In this document: in pieces, positions 44,293 through 53,048 of the stretch
How the letters are laid out: each line of letters opens with the position of its first letter
How positions within the stretch are numbered: position 1 is the stretch's first letter
Assembly (NCBI RefSeq): GCF_900187455.1
Contig: NZ_FYDX01000014.1
Coordinates: forward strand, 1-64,000
Source of the DNA: Pseudomonas sp. Irchel 3E13
GTDB lineage: Bacteria; Pseudomonadota; Gammaproteobacteria; Pseudomonadales; Pseudomonadaceae
Direction: 5' to 3'
DNA: 64,000 nucleotides
The notes under the pieces: model-generated
Seen by the model: only the letters and a program-made list of their open reading frames with translations
The model's database searches: none
Told to the model about the DNA's origin: nothing
Translations under genes and position numbers: made by a program

Positions 44293-45687
44293 ATGTCGAG
44301 CCTGAACGACTCCAGCGGCGGACAACTGTCCAACGGTTTCAAACCTCGTCACGTCACCATGCTGTCCATCGCCGGCATCATCGGCGCCGGGCTTTTCGTC
44401 GGCTCCGGGCACGCAATTGCCGCGGCCGGCCCCGCGGTCATACTGGCCTACCTGGCGGCCGGCACGCTGGTGGTGCTGGTGATGCGGATGCTCGGGGAAA
44501 TGGCCGTGGCCAACCCGGACACGGGCTCCTTTTCCACCTACGCCGAAAAAGCCATTGGCCCCTGGGCCGGCTTCACCATCGGCTGGCTGTATTGGTGGTT
44601 CTGGGTGCTGGTGGTGCCGATCGAGGCGTTGGCGGCCGGCTATATCCTCAACCAGTGGTTCCCCGGGGTGGACACCTGGATCTATGCACTGGCCTCGGTG
44701 GTCTTGCTGAGCATCACCAACCTGTTCGGCGTGGCGAAGTACGGCGAGTTCGAATTCTGGTTCGCCTTGCTCAAGGTCACCGCGATCGTCCTGTTCATCG
44801 GCTTCGGCGCCATGGCACTCAGCGGCTGGGTGCCCGCCCATGAAGGCGCGGGGCTCATCAACCTGATGCGGGAACATGGCGGCTTCGCGCCGAACGGCAT
44901 GGCGGCGGTGGTCGGCGCGTTCATCACTATCATGTTCAGCTTTATCGGCACCGAGTCGGTGACCATCGCCGCGGCCGAGTCGGGCGAGCCTTCGCGCAAC
45001 ATCGCCAAGGCCACCCGCTCGGTGATCTGGCGCATCGGCGTGTTCTACCTGCTGTCGATCATGGTGGTGATTTCCGTGGTGCCGTGGAGTGATCCGCAAC
45101 TGGCAACCGTCGGTTCCTACCAGCGGGCACTGGAACTGCTGGACGTTCCCCATGCCAAGCTGATCGTCGACCTGGTGGTGCTGGTGGCCGTGACCAGTTG
45201 CATGAATTCCTCGATCTACATCGCCTCGCGCATGCTGTATTCCCTCGCCCGTCGCGGCGATGCGCCCGCGATGGCGGCGCGAACCTCCGACAACGGCGTG
45301 CCGCGCACGGCGGTGCTGATCACGGCGTCGGTCGGAGCCTTCATTGCGGCGTTGAATCACTTCGCACCGGCCAGCCTGTTCGACTTCCTGCTGTCCAGTT
45401 CGGGCGCGATCGCGTTGCTGGTGTACCTGGCGATCGCCATTTCCCAACTGCGCATGCGGCGCCTGCACGGCAATGCCCTCACCTTGAAGATGTGGCTGTT
45501 TCCGTGGCTGACCTATGGCGTGATTGTGTTTATCTCGGCGGCGCTGGCCGTGCTGGTGGTAACGCCGGAGCATCGTGCCGAAGCGACCAGCACGCTGGTG
45601 CTGGCAATGGCGGTGTCGCTGGTGGGGATTTTCGTCTGCCGCAAGCGCGGCAAGGAGTCTGCAGCGGGGCTTGAGCGGGTCTACTGA
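44293..45687 (+). CDS. gabP: GABA-permease-like amino acid transporter (APC family)
   Basis: A 464-residue permease with 12 hydrophobic segments and the amino-acid-permease signature near the first helix (RHVTMLSIAGIIGAGLFVGSG). It is closest to GabP/AnsP-type proton symporters, so 4-aminobutyrate is a fair guess, but substrate is not proven. No metabolic genes for GABA are adjacent. A strong terminator follows. Confidence 0.78.
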   Translation: MSSLNDSSGGQLSNGFKPRHVTMLSIAGIIGAGLFVGSGHAIAAAGPAVILAYLAAGTLVVLVMRMLGEMAVANPDTGSFSTYAEKAIGPWAGFTIGWLYWWFWVLVVPIEALAAGYILNQWFPGVDTWIYALASVVLLSITNLFGVAKYGEFEFWFALLKVTAIVLFIGFGAMALSGWVPAHEGAGLINLMREHGGFAPNGMAAVVGAFITIMFSFIGTESVTIAAAESGEPSRNIAKATRSVIWRIGVFYLLSIMVVISVVPWSDPQLATVGSYQRALELLDVPHAKLIVDLVVLVAVTSCMNSSIYIASRMLYSLARRGDAPAMAARTSDNGVPRTAVLITASVGAFIAALNHFAPASLFDFLLSSSGAIALLVYLAIAISQLRMRRLHGNALTLKMWLFPWLTYGVIVFISAALAVLVVTPEHRAEATSTLVLAMAVSLVGIFVCRKRGKESAAGLERVY

Positions 45688-45703
45688 CAAACTGCGGGCA
45701 AAC

Positions 45704-45745
45704 AAAAACCGCGAAGCGCCATCAGGCCCTTCGCGGTTTTTTTTT
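45704..45745. terminator. Bidirectional rho-independent terminator
   Basis: AACCGCGAAG and CTTCGCGGTT form a stem flanked by an A-run (45704-45708) and a T-run (45737-45745). It serves both the permease gene on the forward strand and trxB (stop at 45749) on the reverse strand. Confidence 0.93.
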
Positions 45746-45748
45746 CGA

Positions 45749-46711
45749 TCAGAACGAAGCGTTCTGCAAGCCATCCAGGTAGCGCTCGACATCCAGCGCG
45801 GCCATGCAGCCGGCACCGGCCGAGGTGATCGCCTGACGGTAGACGTGGTCGGCCACGTCGCCAGCGGCGAACACGCCTTCGATGTTGGTGGCGGTGGCGT
45901 TGCCTTCACGGCCGCCGGCCACAACCATGTAGCCGTCTTTCAGTTCAAGCTGGCCTTCGAACAGCGAGGTGTTCGGGGTATGACCGATGGCGATGAACAC
46001 GCCGTCGACCTTGATCTCGTCGAAGCTGCCGTCGTTGTTCTTCAGGCGGGCACCGGTGACACCCATGTTGTCGCCCAGCACTTCGTCCAGGGTGGCGTTG
46101 AGCTTGAGCTCGATCTTGCCTTCGGCAACCCGGGCGTGAAGCTTGTCGATCAGGATCTTCTCGGCGCGGAAGGTTTCGCGACGGTGGATCAGGGTCACTT
46201 TGCTGGCGATGTTGGCCAGGTACAGCGCTTCTTCAACAGCGGTGTTGCCGCCGCCGACCACGGCGACCGGCTTGTTGCGGTAGAAGAAACCGTCGCAGGT
46301 CGCGCAGGCGGAAACGCCTTTGCCCATGAACGTTTCTTCCGACGGCAGGCCCAGGTAACGCGCGCTGGCGCCGGTGGCGATGATCAGTGCGTCGCAGGTG
46401 TAGGTGCCGCTGTCGCCCTTGAGGGTGAACGGCTTCTGCTGCAGCGCGACTTCATTGATGTGGTCGAAGACGATTTCGGTCTCGAAACGCTCGGCGTGTT
46501 CCTGCATGCGTTGCATCAGCGCCGGGCCGGTCAGGCCATGGGGGTCGCCCGGCCAGTTGTCGACTTCGGTGGTGGTGGTCAGTTGGCCGCCAGCCTGCAT
46601 GCCGGTGATCAGCAGCGGCTTCAGGTTGGCACGGGCGGCATAGACAGCAGCGCTGTAACCGGCAGGGCCGGAACCGAGGATGATGACTCGCGAATGACGT
46701 ACTTCAGACAT
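45749..46711 (-). CDS. trxB: Thioredoxin reductase
   Basis: A 320-residue flavoprotein with FAD motif GSGPAGYSA, redox-active CATC (Cys136/Cys139), NADPH motif GGGNTAVEEA and the C-terminal FAD motif GDVAD. It reduces thioredoxin with NADPH. It lies downstream of ahpB on the same strand, as trxB2 does beside ahpB in P. aeruginosa (PA0848-0849). A hairpin with a T-run separates the two, so expression may be partly coupled. Confidence 0.95.
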   Translation of the reverse strand: MSEVRHSRVIILGSGPAGYSAAVYAARANLKPLLITGMQAGGQLTTTTEVDNWPGDPHGLTGPALMQRMQEHAERFETEIVFDHINEVALQQKPFTLKGDSGTYTCDALIIATGASARYLGLPSEETFMGKGVSACATCDGFFYRNKPVAVVGGGNTAVEEALYLANIASKVTLIHRRETFRAEKILIDKLHARVAEGKIELKLNATLDEVLGDNMGVTGARLKNNDGSFDEIKVDGVFIAIGHTPNTSLFEGQLELKDGYMVVAGGREGNATATNIEGVFAAGDVADHVYRQAITSAGAGCMAALDVERYLDGLQNASF

Positions 46712-46725
46712 GACACGCTCCTGTC

Positions 46726-46749
46726 GGGCCGGCGATGCATTGCCGGCCC
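46726..46749. repeat. GC-rich hairpin in the trxB leader
   Basis: GGGCCGGC (46726-46733) and GCCGGCCC (46742-46749) form an 8-bp stem with an 8-base loop, 15 bases before the trxB start. It could affect trxB mRNA stability or translation. Confidence 0.45.
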
Positions 46750-46775
46750 CGTAACGCCGGGATCACCGGCGGGAA

Positions 46776-46822
46776 TAAAAAAGAACCTGCAAAGCACTTG
46801 GGGAAGGCTTATGGCTGCAGGT
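46776..46822 (-). terminator. Terminator or attenuator between ahpB and trxB
   Basis: On the reverse strand ACCTGCA (46816-46822) pairs with TGCAGGT (46785-46791). An inner stem (AAGC...GCTT plus CTT...AAG, one bulge) extends it, and TTCTTTTTTATT follows. It should stop part of the ahpB transcript before trxB. Confidence 0.7.
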
Positions 46823-46846
46823 CCTGAAAACCGTTGAAGCGAAGCC

Positions 46847-47446
46847 TTACAGGCTCTTGGCGTTTTCCGCCAGGTAGTCGGCGACGCCCTTGGCGTCAGC
46901 CTTCATGCCTTTCTGGCCCGGACGCCAGCCGGCGGGGCAGACTTCGCCATGCTGCTCGGTAAATTGCAAGGCTTCGACCAGGCGGATCATCTCGTCGACT
47001 TCGCGACCCAGCGGCAGGTTGTTCACCACTTGGTGCTGGACCACGCCTTGCTGGTCGATCAGGAACGAAGCGCGCAGCGCCACGCCGTCATCGTGCTCGA
47101 CACCGTAGGCACGGGTGATTTCGTGCTTGACGTCGGCGACCATGGTGAACTCGACTTCGCCGATGCCACCCTTCTCCACCGGCGTGCTGCGCCAGGCGTG
47201 GTGGGTGAACTGCGAGTCGATGGACACGCCAACCACTTCAACGCCCAGTTCGCGGAAGCGGCCGATGCGGTTGTTGTGGGCGATGATTTCCGACGGGCAG
47301 ACAAAAGTGAAGTCCAGCGGCCAGAAGAACAGCACGACGTATTTGCCGCGCAGGGAAGAGAGCTTGAAGCTGTCGACGATCGAACCGTCACCCAACACCG
47401 CCGCCGCATCGAAATCAGGGGCTTGCTTGTTGACCAGAATACTCAT
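46847..47446 (-). CDS. ahpB: 2-Cys peroxiredoxin (AhpC/AhpB type)
   Basis: A 199-residue typical 2-Cys peroxiredoxin with peroxidatic Cys50 (FTFVCPSE) and resolving Cys170 (GEVCPAGW). It reduces hydrogen peroxide and organic peroxides. The ATG at 47446 follows AAGGAG at five bases; the frame runs further up to 47515 without support. Its neighbour trxB probably supplies reducing power through thioredoxin. An OxyR-type site lies 81-117 bases upstream. Confidence 0.93.
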   Translation of the reverse strand: MSILVNKQAPDFDAAAVLGDGSIVDSFKLSSLRGKYVVLFFWPLDFTFVCPSEIIAHNNRIGRFRELGVEVVGVSIDSQFTHHAWRSTPVEKGGIGEVEFTMVADVKHEITRAYGVEHDDGVALRASFLIDQQGVVQHQVVNNLPLGREVDEMIRLVEALQFTEQHGEVCPAGWRPGQKGMKADAKGVADYLAENAKSL

Positions 47447-47526
47447 GGGAACTCCTTGAAAAGCAGGGATTCGAAGGCGTTGAAAAAGAATGTGCGCACT
47501 GTAGCGAGGGGGCAAAGATTAAGGAA

Positions 47527-47563
47527 ATATCCTTAAACAATCCACCTTATAGACTTGCTCTAT
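47527..47563 (-). promoter_or_regulatory. OxyR-type binding site upstream of ahpB
   Basis: Four blocks ATAT-N7-CAAT-N7-ATAG-N7-CTAT fit the OxyR pattern ATAG-N7-CTAT-N7-ATAG-N7-CTAT in 14 of 16 positions with exact spacing. On the reverse strand a -10-like TACAGT (47498-47503) lies 23 bases beyond the site, as for OxyR-activated promoters. P. aeruginosa ahpB and trxB2 are known OxyR targets. Confidence 0.8.
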
Positions 47564-47705
47564 ATAGCCCTTCATCGCGTGGTTCTTTTCCTATGGGCGA
47601 CTTTTCCGAGGATTTGTTACAGCCCGTTGCGCCGCTTCCAGGCGGCTTTCGTCGCGTCGGCAAACTCGGTAAGGTCGGCGCGTTTTCCATCGCTCGGAGC
47701 CTTAT

Positions 47706-48434
47706 ATGCAAGCCCCTGTCCTTTCCGGTCCACAGTACCTGCGCGAGGGCCTGAAACTGGTCCTGAGCCCCGGATTGCGGTTGTTCGTGCTGCTGCCGCT
47801 GGCGATCAACCTGCTGTTGTTCGTCGGCCTGATCTATCTCGCCGGCCATCAGTTCAGCCTGTGGGTCGATGCACTGATGCCCACCCTGCCGAGCTGGCTG
47901 AGCTTTCTCAGCTATGTGCTCTGGCCGCTGTTCGTGGTTCTGGTGGTGCTGATGGTGTTCTTCACCTTCACCTTGCTGGCGAACATCATCGCCGCCCCCT
48001 TCAACGGTTTTCTCGCGGAAAAGGTCGAAGTGGTACTGCGTGGCAAGGATGAATTCCCGCCCTTCAGTTGGGGCGAACTGACCGCCATGGTGCCGCGCAC
48101 CCTGGGCCGCGAAATGCGCAAGCTCGGCTACTTCGTGCCGCGCGCGCTGGCGCTGTTCATTCTGTCGCTGATTCCGGTGGTGAACATCGTTGCCGCGCCG
48201 CTGTGGCTGCTGTTCGGTATCTGGATGATGGCGATCCAGTACATCGACTACCCCGCGGACAACAACAAAATGAGCTGGCAGGACATGCTCGCCTGGCTGC
48301 GGCAGAAGCGCTGGCAATCGCTGGGGTTTGGCGGGATTACCTACCTGGCGCTGATGATTCCGTTCGTGAATATCCTGATGATGCCGGCCGCCGTGGCTGG
48401 CGCCACGCTGTTCTGGGTGCGCGAGCGCACCTGA
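47706..48434 (+). CDS. cysZ: Sulfate transport protein CysZ
   Basis: A 242-residue inner-membrane protein with four hydrophobic hairpin-like segments and the family motifs GPQYLREGLKL and NIIAAPFNGFLAEKVE. CysZ imports sulfate for cysteine synthesis. Divergent from ahpB. It matches P. aeruginosa PA0846 in position. A terminator follows. Confidence 0.92.
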   Translation: MQAPVLSGPQYLREGLKLVLSPGLRLFVLLPLAINLLLFVGLIYLAGHQFSLWVDALMPTLPSWLSFLSYVLWPLFVVLVVLMVFFTFTLLANIIAAPFNGFLAEKVEVVLRGKDEFPPFSWGELTAMVPRTLGREMRKLGYFVPRALALFILSLIPVVNIVAAPLWLLFGIWMMAIQYIDYPADNNKMSWQDMLAWLRQKRWQSLGFGGITYLALMIPFVNILMMPAAVAGATLFWVRERT

Positions 48435-48442
48435 TCCCCGTC

Positions 48443-48475
48443 ATGGCCGGTGCCTTGCGCACCGGCCATCGTTTT
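48443..48475 (+). terminator. Rho-independent terminator of cysZ
   Basis: The perfect 11-bp stem ATGGCCGGTGC/GCACCGGCCAT (48443-48453 with 48459-48469), loop of five bases, is followed by CGTTTTC. Confidence 0.85.
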
Positions 48476-48482
48476 CCCGCCC

Positions 48483-49796
48483 TTACTTGAGCTGGTTGGA
48501 GAACTGTCCTACCGCATTCACCACTTTCTGCGCGCCGTCCTGAATCTCGACGATCACCGTGCCGGTCTGCCCGGCCAGGGCCAGGCCCTGTTCAGCCTGA
48601 CGCTTGCTGCTGTCGATGATGTCCACCGCAGCCTTGGCCAGTTGCTCGTTCTGCTGCACCACGCGGGCGATTTCCTCGGTGGCGCTGCTGGTACGCGAGG
48701 CCAGTTGGCGGACTTCGTCGGCAACCACGGCAAAGCCGCGGCCCTGCTCGCCGGCGCGGGCCGCTTCGATGGCGGCGTTGAGCGCCAGCAGGTTGGTCTG
48801 GCCAGCGATGTCGCTGATGGTCTTGATGATCGAACCGATGATCTGCGACTGCTTGTCCAGCGCTTCGATGCCGCTGGCGGCGTCCTGCATGTAGGTTTCC
48901 AGCCCGCGCATCACTTCCACGGTCTGGGTCACGACTTCAGTGGCACGACGTGCACTCTCGTCGGTGGCGACCGAGTTGCTGTAGGCGATATCGGCCGCCT
49001 GCGCGACCGCGTTTTCCTGGTTGACCTGCTCGGTGATCACGGTGGCGAACTTGACCACTTTGTAGAGCACGTCATGGGCGTCGATGATCGGGTTGTACGA
49101 GGCCTCCAGCCACACGGTACGGCCATGGGCATCGATGCGCTTGAAGCGCTCGGCGACGAATTCACCGCGACGCAGCTTCTCCCAGAACGCCTGGTAGGTG
49201 GCGGAGTTGTACTCTTCCGGCTCGCAGAACATACGGTGGTGTTTGCCGCGCACCTGCTCAAGGGTGTAGCCCATGGTCCGCAGGAAACGGTCGTTGGCGC
49301 TGAGCACCTCGCCATTGAGGTTGAATTCGATCACCGCGGTGGAACGCATCAACGCCTTGATCAGGCTTTCGTGCTCGCGGGAGCTTTCGATGGTGCGGGT
49401 CAGGTCGCTGGAGTGCAGGGTGAAATACTTGACGCGGCCATCGCTGTTTTTCACCGGCTGCAGGATCGAACGCAACCAGGCTTCCTCGCCATTGCCCCGC
49501 AGCAGGCGGAAAGCACCGTTGAGGTGTTCAGCACGGTTGATCGCATGGCGCATGCGCTGATAGAAATCCAGCGGTTTGACGTGATCGGGGACGATCTCCT
49601 CGATATGCCGGCCTAGCAGTTGCGAACTGTTGTACAGCATCTCTCTTTCGAAGTTGCCATTCACCGACTCGATGCGCCCGTTGGGGTCTAGTTGAAGCAC
49701 CAGCATTTCACTGTCGAGGCTGCCTTTTACCTGTTCCAGGGACATCAGTTCTTCGCGTAATTCGAGAACTTCTTTTTTCAATTTGCTGTTGAACAT
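48483..49796 (-). CDS. Soluble chemoreceptor with two PAS domains (BdlA-like)
   Basis: A 437-residue protein without transmembrane segments. A short coiled coil (1-28) leads into PAS domains at about 30-140 and 150-265. A shortened signalling domain follows with the tip GQTNLLALNAAIEAARAG. The layout is that of Pseudomonas BdlA, a regulator of biofilm dispersion, but orthology is not proven. The ATG at 49796 follows CAGGAGAG; the TTG before it is not needed. Confidence 0.87.
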   Translation of the reverse strand: MFNSKLKKEVLELREELMSLEQVKGSLDSEMLVLQLDPNGRIESVNGNFEREMLYNSSQLLGRHIEEIVPDHVKPLDFYQRMRHAINRAEHLNGAFRLLRGNGEEAWLRSILQPVKNSDGRVKYFTLHSSDLTRTIESSREHESLIKALMRSTAVIEFNLNGEVLSANDRFLRTMGYTLEQVRGKHHRMFCEPEEYNSATYQAFWEKLRRGEFVAERFKRIDAHGRTVWLEASYNPIIDAHDVLYKVVKFATVITEQVNQENAVAQAADIAYSNSVATDESARRATEVVTQTVEVMRGLETYMQDAASGIEALDKQSQIIGSIIKTISDIAGQTNLLALNAAIEAARAGEQGRGFAVVADEVRQLASRTSSATEEIARVVQQNEQLAKAAVDIIDSSKRQAEQGLALAGQTGTVIVEIQDGAQKVVNAVGQFSNQLK

Positions 49797-49976
49797 CAAC
49801 GCTCTCCTGGAGCGAAATCGTCATTCGGAATGTCGCTTTTATCGGCTGACAGGTGGCCATTCTTGAGCAGTAAAACCGGGAATATTTCGCGGTCCGAAAA
49901 CGCTAGGGATCGGGCGTCACGGATACGTCACCAGAATGTCATACCGGCGCAATTTGGTCGCCGGAGACTGGCCATC

Positions 49977-51194
49977 ATGACAACACTCCCGCTGCATATC
50001 ACCCTAATCAGTGAAACCTTCCCACCGGAAATCAATGGCGTGGCCAATACCCTTGGTCGCCTCAGCGAAGGCCTGCGCCAGCGCGGCCACCGGGTCGAGC
50101 TGGTGCGCCCGCGGCAAAGCGATGACCCGCCGGGGCAGGCCGACAGTGACCAACTGCTCTGCCGCGGCTGGCCGCTGCCTGGTTATCCGGGGTTGCAGTG
50201 GGGACAAGTGTCGATGCACAAGCTGCTGCGACGCTGGCGGCGGGACCGGCCGGACGTGCTCTACATCGCCACCGAAGGCCCGCTGGGCCTGAGCGCCCTG
50301 CGCGCCGCGCGGCGCCTGGGAATTGCCGTGGTCAGCGGCTTCCACACCAATTTCCAGCAGTATTCCAGCCAGTACGGCCTGGGCTTGCTGGCCCGCGCCC
50401 TGACGCACTACCTGCGCTGGTTCCATCACCGCACCCACAGCACCCTGGTGCCCAGCCCGAGCCAGCGCCTGAACCTGGAACGCCGCGGCTTCGAACGCCT
50501 GACGCTGCTGTCTCGCGGCGTCGACGGCTGTCTGTTCAACCCGGCACGACGCAATCCGGCCCTACGCGAACAGTGGGGCCTGGGCGAAAACGATATCGCC
50601 CTGCTCTATGTCGGCCGCCTGGCCGCGGAGAAAAACCTGGGCATGCTCGGGCGCAGCCTGGAAGTGTTGCAGCAGAAATATCCACAGCGGCGCATGCGCC
50701 TGGTGATCGTCGGTGACGGCCCGCAATGGGCGGCGTTGCAGGAGCAATTGCCGGATGCGGTGTTCTGCGGCCCGCAACGCGGCGAACACCTGGCCGAGCA
50801 CTATGCCTCTGGGGATATCTTTCTGTTTCCGAGCCTGACCGAAACATTCGGCAATGTGGTGCTGGAGGCCCTGGCGTCAGGGTTGGGCGTGGTTGCCTAT
50901 GACGAAGCCGCGGCGGGCCAGCATATCCGCCACGGCCATAACGGCGCGCTGGCGATGCCCGGCGACGCGGCCGCCTTCATCGACGCCGCCTGCTGGCTGC
51001 TGGAGGACCGCGAGACCCTTCGTCGGGTCCGCCTCAATGCCCGCCAGCACGCCAGCCGTCAGGGTTGGCCGACGATCATCGAACAGTTCGAAGAACACCT
51101 GCGCGATGCCTGCGAGCCGCTGCATCCCGAGCAGACGGCCCACAGCGACCGGAGCGTGTTGGTCAAACCAGGCTCGTCAGCGCCTCACGGCTGA
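49977..51194 (+). CDS. GT4-family glycosyltransferase
   Basis: A 405-residue GT-B enzyme. The N-terminal domain has SETFPPEINGVANTLGRL, and the C-terminal domain carries the donor-binding signature SLTETFGNVVLEALASGL with the two conserved Glu. It is similar to GDP-mannose-dependent mannosyltransferases and occupies the place of P. aeruginosa PA0842. Acceptor unknown, possibly a membrane lipid. The ATG at 49977 is preferred over the frame start at 49830. Its 3' end overlaps the next, convergent gene by 32 bases. Confidence 0.87.
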   Translation: MTTLPLHITLISETFPPEINGVANTLGRLSEGLRQRGHRVELVRPRQSDDPPGQADSDQLLCRGWPLPGYPGLQWGQVSMHKLLRRWRRDRPDVLYIATEGPLGLSALRAARRLGIAVVSGFHTNFQQYSSQYGLGLLARALTHYLRWFHHRTHSTLVPSPSQRLNLERRGFERLTLLSRGVDGCLFNPARRNPALREQWGLGENDIALLYVGRLAAEKNLGMLGRSLEVLQQKYPQRRMRLVIVGDGPQWAALQEQLPDAVFCGPQRGEHLAEHYASGDIFLFPSLTETFGNVVLEALASGLGVVAYDEAAAGQHIRHGHNGALAMPGDAAAFIDAACWLLEDRETLRRVRLNARQHASRQGWPTIIEQFEEHLRDACEPLHPEQTAHSDRSVLVKPGSSAPHG

Positions 51195-52266
51195 ACGGCA
51201 GGATCTCGGCTTCGCGGCCATCGCGTACCTTGGCGGCCCAATCCGGGTCCACCAGCAGGGCACGGCCAACCGCCACCAGGTCGAACTCCTCGTTGTTCAG
51301 GCGCTGCAGCAGGTTTTCCAGGCTGGCCGGCTGCGCCACTTTGTCGGTGTCCACCATGAACTGCAGGAACTCGCCATCGAGCCCGACGCTGCCGACCGTG
51401 ATGGTCGGCTTGCCGGTAAGCTGGCGGGTCCAGCCGGCCAGGTTGAGCGGCGAGCCGTCGAACTCCGGCTCCCAGAAGCGCCGGGTCGAGCAATGGAAAA
51501 TGTCCACGCCGGCGTCGGACAGCGGCTTGAGGAAAGCCTCCAGCGCCTCGGGCGTGGTCACCAGGCGCGCGGTGTAGTCCTGCTGCTTCCACTGCGAGAA
51601 GCGGAAGATGATCGGGAAATCCGGACCGACGGCGGCACGGACGGCCTGGATCAGTTCGATGGCGAAGCGCGAACGGCCGGCCAGGTCGCCGCCGTATTCG
51701 TCGTCGCGGCGGTTGCTGGTTTCCCAGAAGAACTGGTCGACCAGGTAACCGTGGGCGCCGTGGATTTCCACGCCGTCCATGCCGATGGCCTTGGCGTCGC
51801 GGGCCGCCTGGGCGAAGGCGGCGATGACGTCCTGGATGTCCTCGTGGCTCATGCCGTGGACCACTTCCTGGCCATCCTTGAGTTTCTCGCTCGGGCCATA
51901 GCCCGGCACGCTGGCGTCCGGCTCGGTGCCGATGCGGCGCACGCTGCCCACGTGCCAGAGTTGCGGAACAATGCGCCCGCCCTCGGCGTGCACGGCCTCG
52001 ACCACCTTCTTCCAGCCGGCCAGGGCGTCGTCACCATAGAAACGCGGCACGTTCGGGTAGCCATTGGCGGCCTTGTGGCCGACCGTGGTGCCTTCGGTGA
52101 TGATCAGGCCGACACCGGCCGCAGCGCGGCGACGGTAGTAGTCCACCACCTTGGCGTGGGGCACGCCGCCGGGGCAGAAGGTGCGGGTCATCGGCGCCAT
52201 GACCACGCGGGTCGGCAGCTCCAGGGCGCCCAGTTGGAAGGGGGTGAACAGTGGGTTGGCGGACAT
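51163..52266 (-). CDS. Old yellow enzyme family ene-reductase
   Basis: A 367-residue FMN-dependent NAD(P)H oxidoreductase of the OYE/XenB group with catalytic-site segment VEIHGAHGYLVDQFFWETSN-type (about 175-195), ARLV loop and FMN-binding VGRALLVDP. Such enzymes reduce activated double bonds and nitro compounds. It corresponds in position to PA0840. Convergent with, and overlapping, the glycosyltransferase gene. Confidence 0.92.
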   Translation of the reverse strand: MSANPLFTPFQLGALELPTRVVMAPMTRTFCPGGVPHAKVVDYYRRRAAAGVGLIITEGTTVGHKAANGYPNVPRFYGDDALAGWKKVVEAVHAEGGRIVPQLWHVGSVRRIGTEPDASVPGYGPSEKLKDGQEVVHGMSHEDIQDVIAAFAQAARDAKAIGMDGVEIHGAHGYLVDQFFWETSNRRDDEYGGDLAGRSRFAIELIQAVRAAVGPDFPIIFRFSQWKQQDYTARLVTTPEALEAFLKPLSDAGVDIFHCSTRRFWEPEFDGSPLNLAGWTRQLTGKPTITVGSVGLDGEFLQFMVDTDKVAQPASLENLLQRLNNEEFDLVAVGRALLVDPDWAAKVRDGREAEILPFSREALTSLV

Positions 52267-52382
52267 GTGGCGCTCCGTGGGGTGGCAAGAGCGCTTGAGG
52301 ATAGGGTGGGGTTGAGGGAGGGCCCAGTACTATTGATTTGGGTGATTTTGCGGTAAAGGTCTGATGGTGGTCCTGGGGGCCT

Positions 52383-52416
52383 CATCGCTGCGGTTCGGCG
52401 CCCCAAGGCCAGCAAA
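52383..52416. repeat. REP-like remnant (CGGTTCGGCG type)
   Basis: CATCGCTGCGGTTCGGCGCC followed by CCAAGGCCAGC resembles the elements at 36917-36951 and 56861-56951, but the second arm is degenerate. It lies just before the 3' end of the glutathione peroxidase gene. Confidence 0.45.
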
Positions 52417-52419
52417 GAC

Positions 52420-52902
52420 TCAGGCCAGCGCCTTCTCGATCGCCTGCACCACCGTCGGATCATCCGGCGCAGTACGCGGCGAGAAGCGCGCCAGCACGCG
52501 CCCGTCCTTGCCCACCAGGAATTTCTCGAAGTTCCAGGTGATGTCCCCCGGAAACTCGGCGCCTTCGCCCGCCAGCAGCCGATACAGCGCATGCCGATGC
52601 GGCCCGTTGACCTCCAGCTTGCTGCCCAGCGGGAAGCTCACGCCGTAGTTGAGGCTGCAGAACTCGGCGATCTCCGCCTCGCTGCCCGGCTCTTGCCCGG
52701 CGAACTGGTTGCACGGCAGGCCCAGCACATTGAAGCCCTTGCCCTTGTACTGCTGATAGAGATTTTCCAGCGCGGCGTATTGCGGTGTCAGACCACACTT
52801 GGAGGCGACATTGACTACCAGCACCACCTGCCCCTTGAACGGCGCCAAGGACAGTTCCTTGCCGTCCAATGCCTGCAACTTCAGGTCGTGAAATGCACTC
52901 AT
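52420..52902 (-). CDS. Glutathione peroxidase family protein
   Basis: A 160-residue thioredoxin-fold peroxidase with active-site Cys36 (NVASKCGLT, cysteine in place of selenocysteine), the Gln region LPCNQFAGQEPG and WNFEKFLV. In bacteria these enzymes commonly use thioredoxin rather than glutathione. It reduces peroxides and forms part of the oxidative-stress set in this window (ahpB, trxB). Matches P. aeruginosa PA0838 in neighbourhood. Confidence 0.93.
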   Translation of the reverse strand: MSAFHDLKLQALDGKELSLAPFKGQVVLVVNVASKCGLTPQYAALENLYQQYKGKGFNVLGLPCNQFAGQEPGSEAEIAEFCSLNYGVSFPLGSKLEVNGPHRHALYRLLAGEGAEFPGDITWNFEKFLVGKDGRVLARFSPRTAPDDPTVVQAIEKALA

Positions 52903-52954
52903 GACGTACTCCCCTCTACAGATCCCTGCCGGTCACCGCACGGATGCGGCCCAC

Positions 52955-53020
52955 TAAAAAGGCGCCCGGCCTGCCGCATGCCCCCTTGCGGGTTGCACGA
53001 CGGAAGGGCCAAGGCGCCTT
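52955..53020 (-). terminator. Rho-independent terminator of slyD
   Basis: On the reverse strand AAGGCGCC (53013-53020) pairs with GGCGCCTT (52959-52966), with GGCC/GGCC extending the stem, and TTTTTAG follows. The loop is long (about 35 bases). Confidence 0.7.
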
Positions 53021-53048
53021 CGCGACTTTTTGAGCTTAGCGCAGAAAA

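Noticed and set aside
15121..49796. Three chemoreceptor genes as a possible chemotaxis gene cluster
   Set aside because: They are far apart, on separate transcripts and without cheA/B/R/W/Y neighbours. This is the usual scatter of orphan receptors in Pseudomonas.
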